From a virus: 64,000 nucleotides of DNA. Below, one piece after another: positions 37,416 through 46,216 of this stretch (positions are counted from its first letter, which is position 1; each line of letters opens with the position of its first letter). The notes under the pieces are model-generated. The model did no database searches and was not told where the DNA came from. It was given only the letters and a program-made list of their open reading frames with translations. A program made the position numbers and the translations under genes. The stretch is from the IMG/VR virus record IMGVR_UViG_3300027797_000019, positions 33,024-97,023 of that record; one strand, given 5' to 3'.

Positions 37416-40400
37416 ATGAGTACTTGTAAATTTTTATACAACGGACTAGAGTACAACGAGAGCGATATTAAATTGCTTCTTGAAAATGAGGTTATTGAAT
37501 CTGCTCAATATAATCTGACTGATTATAAATTAAGCAACCGTGATAGTAATGTTGCAAAAGCATTTAGATTAAGAGAAATATCTCCTGGTCGATATCTTGC
37601 TACACCCAAGCAATTAGAGGGTTTGAGAAAATGGACTAGTTCTCCTGATGTAAGGGGTGTAGGTTTATTCTACAAACCATATTATACATATGGTGAAAAC
37701 TTATTTGAAGTTAGTTTTAGTACCCCGCAAGCTAATCTAACGGGCGTATTGACTCCTCAAATTCGTGCTAAACAATTAAGAGAGTCTGAACAACAAGATG
37801 TTATCCAAAAAACATTAGACAGAATGTCTGAGGTTTTCCCTGGTTTAAAAGTTTCGTTTGTTAATCCTGAAGATCTTGTTCAATCAGAGCACGGGATTAA
37901 TGTAGATCGAATTAATGGTTTCTTTAAAAATAGTACGGTTTATCTTGTCAATGGTCGTGCAAATACTTCAATAGCAATAGAAGAAGTACTGCACCCATTT
38001 GTCAATACACTGTATGTAGAAAATAGACCTTTGTTTGATCAGCTTTTAAGAGCTGGTAAAAAGCTCGATATTCAGTTTTTTAATGAAATAAGTAACAGGT
38101 ATAAAAACGGTACAGGATATAGCGCTTTAGATATCAATAAAGAGTTTGTAACACAAATGTTACAACGTGCTGTAAAACAAGAGTTTGCAAATAATCCTAC
38201 GCGCCCTGCTTCTGAATTTATGCGTTTGATGGAGCAGTTTTTTGGATGGCTTAAAAATCTAATTTCTGAGATTGTATATCTAGTTAATAGTCGTGGTAAT
38301 CGTGTGATTGATATATCGAGTCTTCCTGAAAAATTAAGTTTTGAAAATTTAGCGGTGTTGCTAAATACTGCTGAGGTAGAGTTTTATATTAACTACAATC
38401 AATCAGGAATAGCATACAGCTTGGACGAAGCTAAACAGGTAAATGATTTATTTAATAGTCAACCCGATGAAAATCTAAGAAGAAGTAATACCCAATATAA
38501 ACTTGATCGCATTAACTCTCAGATTGAAACATTAAAAGCTGTTGTAGAAAATCCAAGAGTTAAGCAAAATGCTAAGCAAGTAGAAACACTTACTAAGCTT
38601 ATGGAGAATGCTGAAAAGAATGCAAAGTTCTTTCGTGATAGTTTAGAAGCTGAAGCTCAAGGACGAAAGCCCCTTGAGTCTGTAAGTGTTAGTGGATTCA
38701 TCGGTTCATCAGAATTTACAACAGTACAAGATTACACCGACTTTAAAGAGTTCGGTACATTTATGCATGCTATACTTGAAGAAGTTCAAGAGGAAGCTAC
38801 AAAAGAAAACAAACGTCTCAGAGAAATATTATCTGAAGAAAAGTTTAAAACAATCCTCGAATCATACCGCAAGAAGAATCCTTTCCAGATTCAGAATTTG
38901 AAAGATGAAGAAATGTTTGAGATGGCACTACAAGTCATTGATGTGCTTGGTTCCAATGTGTCTGCCAGCAATATCATTTTACCTGAACTTACTGTTGGTG
39001 CAAGTGTATCAACTTCTGAGACGGGTCGTACAATGATGCTTGGAAGACTGGATATGGTTGTAATTGATATTACCGGACAACTTCATATTGTAGACTTCAA
39101 AACTAAAAAGGTTAAGCAACTTGTTGTACCTCAAAAAGATGGTGTAACTGATTTTAATATTAACCGGGTATACAAAGAACTTGCAAATAATAAGATTAAA
39201 ATTAATTCGACTAACGGTACAGCTGTAGAATTTCAGGGTCAAAAAAGATCTACTTATGATACATGGAATGCTCAATTGCTTGCATACGAGTATATGCTAA
39301 GACAAAATGGTATTAATGTAGGTAAAAAGGAAATCATTGCTCTAATATATCAAGCAGATATTAATAAGATATACCAAGGGTTTGCTGTTCAAAAGTTTGA
39401 AGGTAACTTCTATGAATATGCTGGGATGGTCAGTATTGAAGGAGATAATCGAAGTGCTGCATTTTCTGAAATTGGTGCTAGGGAATACGATAAAATTAAA
39501 AAAGTTGTTTCCAAATATGTAGAGATTGGTGAATCTCAAGAAAACCAGCAGGAAGTAAATGAGGAGCGCATGGCTTTTGATATGACTGCTGAGCAGTACA
39601 AGCTTTTTGTTAGCTCACTTAAAAAAGCTGTTTCAGATAATATAGATGCTTTATATGGAGAGAGATCTAATCTAAAGTCAAAAGAGGGATATGATCAGGA
39701 AGTTGATACTATCAACAAAAGAATAGAAACTCTCAAAACATTTAAAGACATTATTGATAAAGGAGGTGACATCGCTTCTTCTCTTAAGTTTGCACGTGTT
39801 GTTGAACAAATGGATATTGATATCAATAACATGCTTAAAAACTTTAACGAGGCATTGTCTAGTACCGATGAAGTAGCAAAATCAAGAAAGGTATTAGTCT
39901 ACAAAAAAATGTTGGATAATACCCGTGAAATCATGCGCCTTGTTGAAAATCAAATTAATAGAGCTGAATTTGATGGTAAGATTCAAAAGACTGGTTTTAT
40001 GTACCAGCTTGTTAAAGACTTATCTGCCAAGCTTGATATTATGCAAGCTGATTATAGAGAATATGCTGTTCCGCTTTTTGTAAAAATGATACAGTCTACA
40101 TTCTCAGAAAAAACTTTTGAGGCTGTTGGTGATGATATGCGTATGGCTTTGGAACCCAAGATTAAAAAACTAGAAGAAGAAATTCAAAATCTTATTGATG
40201 GTACACCACTCAAAGGTTTAGATAAGCTTAAATTAAAAGCACTTAAGTTTTTAAATAAAGAATCTTATGATGAGGTTATGGATAAGCTGGATCCTAATAA
40301 GAGAGGTGTCATATATGCTATTGAAGCTAAACAACTTGAGCTAAAAAGATTAAAACTTATCTATGAAACTGGATTTAACTATGATACAGAAAGTATTAAA

Positions 40401-43400
40401 AAAGTAATTGAGGGGACAACTGATCCTGACAGTATTCTTTATATTGGTGCAAGTAATCCAAAACTCATTAGTTTTTTAGGAATGTCGCCTGACCAGTTTA
40501 TATCATCTGCTGGTAATAGCGATCTTGCTATTGCTGCATTTACAAACTTTTTGAAAGACTCTCAAGCTGAAGCTCAAACGTCATTTATTAATGATATTCA
40601 ACAATCTGAACTACAAACCTTACTAGAAAATTTCAGAAGAGGAAGATCTGTTGAATCAATGAATGCACTTGTAAGTGAAATTAGAACAATTCAGTCTTAC
40701 AATGAAAATGGAGAAGCTGCCTCATACCAAGTAGCTACTTATATTAAACCAAGCAGTGAGTCTTACGATAATAAGTTTAATCTTTATAGACAACAGCTTA
40801 AAGCAATTCGTACTAAGATTGATGAAGTAAAAAAAGAAAGAGATAAAGCAGCACAAGAAAAGAATAAAGAAGCATACGAAAAGTTAAAACTAGAAGTAGC
40901 ATCTCTAATTCGTGAGAAAGAAAATATTACTCGTGATCATACAAACTGGATGAGAGAAAACTCGTCGTTACCCTATATTGATGTTTACTATGAGTATCTG
41001 TCTAAACTTTCTCCTGAAATTAAAGAAAAGCTTGAGCTTCTATATATGGAACGAGAAGTTATTCTTGATAGTGTAGGTTTTGGAAATGAGGAACTTATTG
41101 ATGAAGAAGACTTTGATCGTATGCGGGAAATTGACATTGAGATTAAAAAACTCAGAAATGACGCAGCTAAACAAGATTCTCAGTACCAGGAGTATATTGA
41201 TGCTCTTAATACTTTGTTTGTTTATGATGTAAATCAGAATCTTTTCGACCGTATTTACAACAGAAAAAAATTGGAGTATGCAAATAATCCAGAAATGCTG
41301 CGCAAATGGGAAGAGGAAAACATTGTTAGTATACCAAATACTGCATACTATGAGGCTTTAGAATCAATTTACAGTGAAATTGAAAGTATTACTGCAGGTT
41401 TAGGTGATCCTGAACTTACCAATTTGTTTGAGCGCAGAAGACAATTAATGTCTCCATACAAGCGAGATGGTCAATTTGACCCAAGATATTTGTCTGAGCA
41501 AGATAGAAATGAGCTGGATAAGATTACTCAGCAAATCGAAAGTTTAAAAGAAGCTAATAAGTCTTTTAATATATTTAGATTTCTTACTGAAGAGGATGCA
41601 AGTCGATTGAGAGATTTAAGTGCAGAACTTAGAAATATTTCTACTCAACGTTTAAATAAGTTTTATGAGCAAGAACGTGATGAGCGTAAAAATAATCTCT
41701 TGAGAGCAAAGTCTTTGATGGATAATGCAAGGTTGAGATTAGAAGACGCTATTGCTGCAGGTGATAATATTAGGATTGAGAGTGCTAGTACTGATTTAGC
41801 ATTTGCTGAAGTTCAGTTCCAGGCTGAAGAAAAAGTATTTGGTAAATGGTATAATCAACATCATTACTCACCATATGTTTCAATCTTAGAGCAAGATATT
41901 CAATTTGCTACAACAAAGATATTTCTATATGATCGTGTACCTGCCGATCCTCAGTACATGGAAAAACGTCCTAGTAGTAAGTATACTATCAGAAGATTAA
42001 GCGAAGAGGCTTATAACAAAGATTATCAAGAGCTTGCTGATCGTACACCATTACCAAGGGGGTTAAGAATTGTAAATGGTGTCATCGAGGTACTACCCGG
42101 ATTTGAAAATTCAGATAACATTAACTCTAAGTACGTCAAATTATCTCAGGACAAGTCGGCATTTGCTTATTATAATGCGTTTATGAAGATGTTCTTTGAT
42201 ATGCAGAGAAAAACCACAGGTAAAGTCCTAGGTTATAAAGTACCTGCCTCTAAAGCAACTCTTATCGAAAACATTGTTGCCAAAGGATTTTCTCGTGGAA
42301 TGTATAGTGAAATAGCTAAGATGCGAGATAATTTTTTTGGTGTAAAAGTCAGCCAAGAAGATGCTGTAACAAACTTGTATGGTGACATGGGTCCTGATTC
42401 AATTAGGTTCAGATTCAACGATCAATATGATACCAACCTTCAAACTGTTGATGCTGTGAATGCTGGTGCTAAATGGTTATTTGAAGCTTATATAAATCAA
42501 GCAATGTCAGATATGCAACCAACAGCTCAACACATTGTTAATATTGTTGGTGATTTTCGTCGAGAACTAGAGATTAGAAACTCTAATACCGCTACTGATA
42601 AAAAACGTATTCAGGATCTAGCAAAGCTTGAAGAATTGCTTCAGTTTGAAAAACGCAAGTTTATCTCTGGTCAATATGAAGAAGACACAAACAGAAGAAC
42701 GAAGAAAGCACTAAACGGTGTATTAAAAATTGCATCTTTTGGTCGTTTAGGTTTTGATATCACTATGCAGTTTAAAAACTTTATATCTGGTAATATTCAA
42801 GCTTTCTTAGCAACGCATAGTTCTGGACATTACAGTGTACAAGATTACAGATGGGCAAAGTCTCAGATATACGGATATAACGGATTTTTCAGAAAGTATT
42901 TAAGCGACTGGGGAAAACTTGGTAATCTATCTGTAGAGACTATGATGTATAGAATGTATAATCCTGCTCAAAAAGATTATATCAAGTATTTAAACCTAAC
43001 AACAGGTTCTAAGAAAAGAAGAGTACTTGAGAAACTTAGTTCTATTCAAGAACTTGCTTACGCTCTCCAAGATAAAGGTGATACTGAAGTAAGTATGACT
43101 GTTTGGTTAGCTGTTATGAATAGCTACAAGTTTGCCGTTATTGACCCTATTACTCGAGAAGAAGTTAAAGATGATAACGGTGACACCATAATGGTAAGTG
43201 CCTATGAAGCATATACGCAAACCCCTGATGGAAGAATCACTATTAGACCAGATGTAAACTTTACTAAAGATGATGAAAAACGTCTGAGAAGAATTGTTTA
43301 TTCTGAATCACGTAGAGCACAAGGTGCTTATGCAAAGAGCGATATGCCGGCTATTGAACAAACACTTGTAGGTAAAATGATGTACTTTTTTAAAAAATAC

Positions 43401-44114
43401 CTCGTCCCACAAGCTATTAACAGACTTGGAAATTTGCGTACTAATTGGGAAGGCGAAGAAGCTGCTATGGGTTATTGGCGCGCATTAGCAGCTATTGGTA
43501 GTCTGTACTCTTATAAAGAAATGGGTAAGCACCTTCTTCTTGGTGGATTTAGTCCAAGACTTACAAAAAATTCTCCTGTAAATGCTTTTTATAGTAGAAA
43601 AGCTGCTCAAGCTAGTAAAGAATTTTATGCAGCTATTTTGTTAGTAAGTATATCGTTTCTTCTTGCAAATTATGTACGTCGTAAAAAAGATGATGACGAA
43701 GAACTTGGCATGTTTGAAGGAAATGCTATCAGACTTATTTGGGGTCTTAAAGCAGAAACTGCATCACTTACACCTGTGCCAGGAATTGGAAGTTTTGATG
43801 AGTATGCTAGAAACTTTACTCAAATTACAAGTTTAGTTAATGATGGTTTGAAATTCTATAGAGCGGGTGAACACTTGGTAGCTTTTGCATTAATGAATGC
43901 TTATGATTTTACAGGTGCAGATCGACCTGACCCAGAAGATAATTCAATTATGGCAGGTATATTTAGAAGAGGAACTTACCAAAGGCGTGTTGGATTTTAT
44001 GAAAAAGGTGAACCTAAAGTTAACAAGGACTTTGTAGACTTAACAGGTATTAAGAATATCCGTGACTTTTTTGATCCTAATTACCGGATTAGTATAATGC
44101 TAAAGAGTCAATAA
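37416..44114 (+). CDS. Giant cargo protein with PD-(D/E)XK (RecB/Cas4-like) nuclease domain
   Basis: The N-terminal 300 residues of this 2232-residue protein contain a degenerate zincin-like segment, IEEVLHPFV (E189, E190, H193), with no first His. Residues about 440-625 hold all motifs of RecB/Cas4-type nucleases: GTFMHAILEE (H451), GRLDMVVID (D546), VDFKTKK (D560, K562) and QLLAYEYM (Q620, Y624). Long coiled coils cover much of residues 730-1600. A later segment (FGRLGFDITMQFKNFISGN and onward) resembles C-terminal parts of crAss-like giant proteins, and a hydrophobic stretch lies near 2072-2086. The gene starts 9 bp after the RNA polymerase-like gene and is the last of the cargo block. It may be injected and act on host or phage DNA; this is inference. 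Confidence 0.72.
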   Translation: MSTCKFLYNGLEYNESDIKLLLENEVIESAQYNLTDYKLSNRDSNVAKAFRLREISPGRYLATPKQLEGLRKWTSSPDVRGVGLFYKPYYTYGENLFEVSFSTPQANLTGVLTPQIRAKQLRESEQQDVIQKTLDRMSEVFPGLKVSFVNPEDLVQSEHGINVDRINGFFKNSTVYLVNGRANTSIAIEEVLHPFVNTLYVENRPLFDQLLRAGKKLDIQFFNEISNRYKNGTGYSALDINKEFVTQMLQRAVKQEFANNPTRPASEFMRLMEQFFGWLKNLISEIVYLVNSRGNRVIDISSLPEKLSFENLAVLLNTAEVEFYINYNQSGIAYSLDEAKQVNDLFNSQPDENLRRSNTQYKLDRINSQIETLKAVVENPRVKQNAKQVETLTKLMENAEKNAKFFRDSLEAEAQGRKPLESVSVSGFIGSSEFTTVQDYTDFKEFGTFMHAILEEVQEEATKENKRLREILSEEKFKTILESYRKKNPFQIQNLKDEEMFEMALQVIDVLGSNVSASNIILPELTVGASVSTSETGRTMMLGRLDMVVIDITGQLHIVDFKTKKVKQLVVPQKDGVTDFNINRVYKELANNKIKINSTNGTAVEFQGQKRSTYDTWNAQLLAYEYMLRQNGINVGKKEIIALIYQADINKIYQGFAVQKFEGNFYEYAGMVSIEGDNRSAAFSEIGAREYDKIKKVVSKYVEIGESQENQQEVNEERMAFDMTAEQYKLFVSSLKKAVSDNIDALYGERSNLKSKEGYDQEVDTINKRIETLKTFKDIIDKGGDIASSLKFARVVEQMDIDINNMLKNFNEALSSTDEVAKSRKVLVYKKMLDNTREIMRLVENQINRAEFDGKIQKTGFMYQLVKDLSAKLDIMQADYREYAVPLFVKMIQSTFSEKTFEAVGDDMRMALEPKIKKLEEEIQNLIDGTPLKGLDKLKLKALKFLNKESYDEVMDKLDPNKRGVIYAIEAKQLELKRLKLIYETGFNYDTESIKKVIEGTTDPDSILYIGASNPKLISFLGMSPDQFISSAGNSDLAIAAFTNFLKDSQAEAQTSFINDIQQSELQTLLENFRRGRSVESMNALVSEIRTIQSYNENGEAASYQVATYIKPSSESYDNKFNLYRQQLKAIRTKIDEVKKERDKAAQEKNKEAYEKLKLEVASLIREKENITRDHTNWMRENSSLPYIDVYYEYLSKLSPEIKEKLELLYMEREVILDSVGFGNEELIDEEDFDRMREIDIEIKKLRNDAAKQDSQYQEYIDALNTLFVYDVNQNLFDRIYNRKKLEYANNPEMLRKWEEENIVSIPNTAYYEALESIYSEIESITAGLGDPELTNLFERRRQLMSPYKRDGQFDPRYLSEQDRNELDKITQQIESLKEANKSFNIFRFLTEEDASRLRDLSAELRNISTQRLNKFYEQERDERKNNLLRAKSLMDNARLRLEDAIAAGDNIRIESASTDLAFAEVQFQAEEKVFGKWYNQHHYSPYVSILEQDIQFATTKIFLYDRVPADPQYMEKRPSSKYTIRRLSEEAYNKDYQELADRTPLPRGLRIVNGVIEVLPGFENSDNINSKYVKLSQDKSAFAYYNAFMKMFFDMQRKTTGKVLGYKVPASKATLIENIVAKGFSRGMYSEIAKMRDNFFGVKVSQEDAVTNLYGDMGPDSIRFRFNDQYDTNLQTVDAVNAGAKWLFEAYINQAMSDMQPTAQHIVNIVGDFRRELEIRNSNTATDKKRIQDLAKLEELLQFEKRKFISGQYEEDTNRRTKKALNGVLKIASFGRLGFDITMQFKNFISGNIQAFLATHSSGHYSVQDYRWAKSQIYGYNGFFRKYLSDWGKLGNLSVETMMYRMYNPAQKDYIKYLNLTTGSKKRRVLEKLSSIQELAYALQDKGDTEVSMTVWLAVMNSYKFAVIDPITREEVKDDNGDTIMVSAYEAYTQTPDGRITIRPDVNFTKDDEKRLRRIVYSESRRAQGAYAKSDMPAIEQTLVGKMMYFFKKYLVPQAINRLGNLRTNWEGEEAAMGYWRALAAIGSLYSYKEMGKHLLLGGFSPRLTKNSPVNAFYSRKAAQASKEFYAAILLVSISFLLANYVRRKKDDDEELGMFEGNAIRLIWGLKAETASLTPVPGIGSFDEYARNFTQITSLVNDGLKFYRAGEHLVAFALMNAYDFTGADRPDPEDNSIMAGIFRRGTYQRRVGFYEKGEPKVNKDFVDLTGIKNIRDFFDPNYRISIMLKSQ
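38754..39287 (+). other. PD-(D/E)XK nuclease domain
   Basis: The segment encodes H451 to Y624 of the giant cargo protein. His in GTFMHA, Asp in GRLD, D-x-K in VDFKTK and the QxxxY helix motif appear in the order and spacing of the RecB/AddB/Cas4 nuclease family, with a predicted beta hairpin between the GRLD and DFK motifs. All metal-binding residues are present, so activity is expected. Confidence 0.75.
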
Positions 44115-44121
44115 CACGGGT

Positions 44122-44159
44122 AGGTGTAAAGGGGGTTGGGAAACCATCCCCCTACACCT
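44122..44159 (+). terminator. Strong stem-loop after the cargo block, probable terminator
   Basis: AGGTGTA (44122-44128) pairs with TACACCT (44153-44159), GGGGG (44131-44135) with CCCCC (44148-44152), and TGG with CCA, around a GAAA loop, with a small AA bulge. It begins 8 bp after the stop codon. The following sequence TTAAAAAG has only a weak U-tract, so it could instead stabilise the mRNA end. Confidence 0.6.
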
Positions 44160-44172
44160 TAAAAAGTTAGCT

Positions 44173-44267
44173 ACTTCTTATAGAAGTTTCATGGGAATTC
44201 GGTATATTATTATTAGGAGATACTTCCTGAAAGATATTCTATTGTCTACAACTAAATCTTATATATT
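44173..44267 (+). promoter_or_regulatory. Promoter-like leader of the tail-fibre operon
   Basis: A small hairpin ACTTC-TTATA-GAAGT (44173-44187) is followed by GTATATT (44202-44208) in the context GGTATATTATTATTAG, which resembles the -7 elements at 59087 and 63954. No TTG lies 20 bp upstream, unlike the better sites. The fibre gene starts at 44268. Late promoter inferred. Confidence 0.4.
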
Positions 44268-45593
44268 ATGGCATCAAAATTCTTAGTTCCAGTACAGTTA
44301 CCCGAAATTCAGGGTACTCCCACAGCACCTGGAGCAGGTTTCAAAAAAGTCTATCTTAAAGACGGCTTTACAAAAATTATGGACTCTGCAGGTGTGCAGA
44401 GAGACCTTGTACTAGACAGAGTTCTCACAAACTTAACTATTCCCGCAACAGCAACAGCTATTGGTAGTACAGACACTGTACTTACAGCTTTTGCTAAAAT
44501 TCAGAAGTCTCTAAATTCCATTGCGTTAGTAGGTGATGTTGCAGGTACTGCTGCTTACAACAACATTAGTGGACGTTTAGAAATTCAAGCTACTGTTCAA
44601 CCAAACAGTGTTGCTTTAGGAACAGACACAACTGGTGATTATGTTCAAGGTATTTCTTCTGACACTGGTATTGACGTTATTGGAAGCGGCGGTGAGGGAT
44701 CTACTCCAAGTATTAAACTTCGTGGTGCAGATGCACTTACACCAGATAAACTAATTAAATGGGATGGTGCAGCTCAGCAAGTAGTTGATTCAATCATTGA
44801 TGATGATGGTACTACTGCTTCTGTAAGAGGTGCTTTATCTACCGATGGTGGAGCAACAGTTAATGGTGCTTTACAAGTTAATAGTACTGCAAACATTACA
44901 GGTAATACCCAAGTTGGTGGTAATCTCCGTGTAATTGGAAACCTTCAAGTAGATGGTACAGTTACTACTGTAAACTCAGAAACTGTTACAATTGCTGATA
45001 ACATTATGTTGTTGAACAGCAATGTTACAGGAGCACCAACAGAAAATGCTGGTATTGAAATTGAAAGAGGTACTGCAGCAAATGTTCAAATTCTTTGGAA
45101 TGAATCTTCAGATAAATGGACGCTTACAGAAAACGGTACCGAGTATTATGATATTCTCAGCACTAACCCTGTTTCTGTAGAGTTTATTCAAGACTCTGCA
45201 TTGGGAGCTATTTCTGCAGGTGTTGGTATTGTTGTTACTTATAACGATGCTGCTAATACTCTTGAAGTAAAACATGATGATACGTCTAGCGTTGGAAATA
45301 CTGCAAATTCTGGTACATCTGTATTACAGAATTTGACTTTTGACACATTCGGTCACGTACAAACGGTAAGTAGTGTTGCTCTTAAGCATACTGCCTTAAT
45401 TGGTGATGGAGCTAACGTAGCATTTACTATTGATCATAATAAAGGTGAAGAACATGTAGTAGTACAAGTATATACTACAGCAATGCCGGGTGAACAAGTT
45501 GAGTGTGAGGTGCTTTTAATTAATGCTAACCAAGCATTATTGCGATTTGTAGACGCACCTGCTCCAGGAGAATTTACAGCAGTAGTAATCTAA
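44268..45593 (+). CDS. Tail fibre protein (shaft, beta-repeat)
   Basis: The 441-residue protein begins MASKFLVPVQLPEIQ. Its middle has regular alternating Thr/Val/Asn strands (ADALTPDKLIKWDG, NGALQVNSTANITGNTQVGGN, VDGTVTTVNSETVTIADNIMLLN), which I recognise as typical of long tail fibres of aquatic phages. The C-terminal region contains ALIGDGANVAFTIDHNKGEEHVVVQVY, a small beta module seen in fibre or baseplate proteins. No enzyme motif. It is the first gene after the cargo terminator and the promoter-like leader. Probable role: proximal fibre or fibre attachment. Confidence 0.72.
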   Translation: MASKFLVPVQLPEIQGTPTAPGAGFKKVYLKDGFTKIMDSAGVQRDLVLDRVLTNLTIPATATAIGSTDTVLTAFAKIQKSLNSIALVGDVAGTAAYNNISGRLEIQATVQPNSVALGTDTTGDYVQGISSDTGIDVIGSGGEGSTPSIKLRGADALTPDKLIKWDGAAQQVVDSIIDDDGTTASVRGALSTDGGATVNGALQVNSTANITGNTQVGGNLRVIGNLQVDGTVTTVNSETVTIADNIMLLNSNVTGAPTENAGIEIERGTAANVQILWNESSDKWTLTENGTEYYDILSTNPVSVEFIQDSALGAISAGVGIVVTYNDAANTLEVKHDDTSSVGNTANSGTSVLQNLTFDTFGHVQTVSSVALKHTALIGDGANVAFTIDHNKGEEHVVVQVYTTAMPGEQVECEVLLINANQALLRFVDAPAPGEFTAVVI

Positions 45594-45607
45594 AAAATAT
45601 TCTTGTA

Positions 45608-46174
45608 ATGGCAAGAAGAACTGAATCTGATGTTTTTATACGTGGAAAGTTGCAAGTAGACCAAATAACTAATTTGGTTGCTAATGCTACTCGATTTGCC
45701 GTAGTGGAACCGGGTTCTGGAGAAATCAAGTATCGTACTTCTACACAAATTCTTGACGACATTGACGCAGCGCCTGTAACAATTAATATTGATCAGGTTC
45801 TGGCAAACGGAAATACATCTACCAGACACCTACAAGTAGGTAGTCATACGGTTACCGGTCAATTTGTATTAAGCTCTTTAGGGGTTGGTACGTTGAAAGT
45901 TGATCATACAGGTTTAGTGTATTCTGATGCATCCAGTGTAGTAGACGAAACAGATTATGATTATAATATAATCGGTACCCGAAATGGTATCAACCAGGTG
46001 TTTAGAACACAAGTGCCTTATATAGCTGGTTCCACCAAACTCTATATTAACGGTATCAGAATGACTGAGGGCATTGGTTACGATTATTCAGAATCTGGAG
46101 CTAATATCTTGACAATCTATGACCCACCACTTGCGTCAGATCTTATCACTGTAGATTACAAGATACAGCTCTAA
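45608..46174 (+). CDS. Small tail fibre/baseplate accessory protein
   Basis: The 188-residue beta-rich protein begins MARRTESDVFIRGKLQVDQITNL. Its C-terminal module reads RNGINQVFRTQVPYIAGSTKLYINGIRM, then YDYSESGANILTIYDPPLASDLITVDY, a common 'displayed adhesin strand' module of phage fibres. It starts 14 bp after the first fibre gene and is followed 42 bp later by the first giant fibre. Likely a connector or tip component of the fibre; function inferred from composition and neighbourhood. Confidence 0.65.
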   Translation: MARRTESDVFIRGKLQVDQITNLVANATRFAVVEPGSGEIKYRTSTQILDDIDAAPVTINIDQVLANGNTSTRHLQVGSHTVTGQFVLSSLGVGTLKVDHTGLVYSDASSVVDETDYDYNIIGTRNGINQVFRTQVPYIAGSTKLYINGIRMTEGIGYDYSESGANILTIYDPPLASDLITVDYKIQL

Positions 46175-46216
46175 TTGCTTCTGACTGAATAGTCAAAGTT
46201 AATTTTAAGGTCAAAG

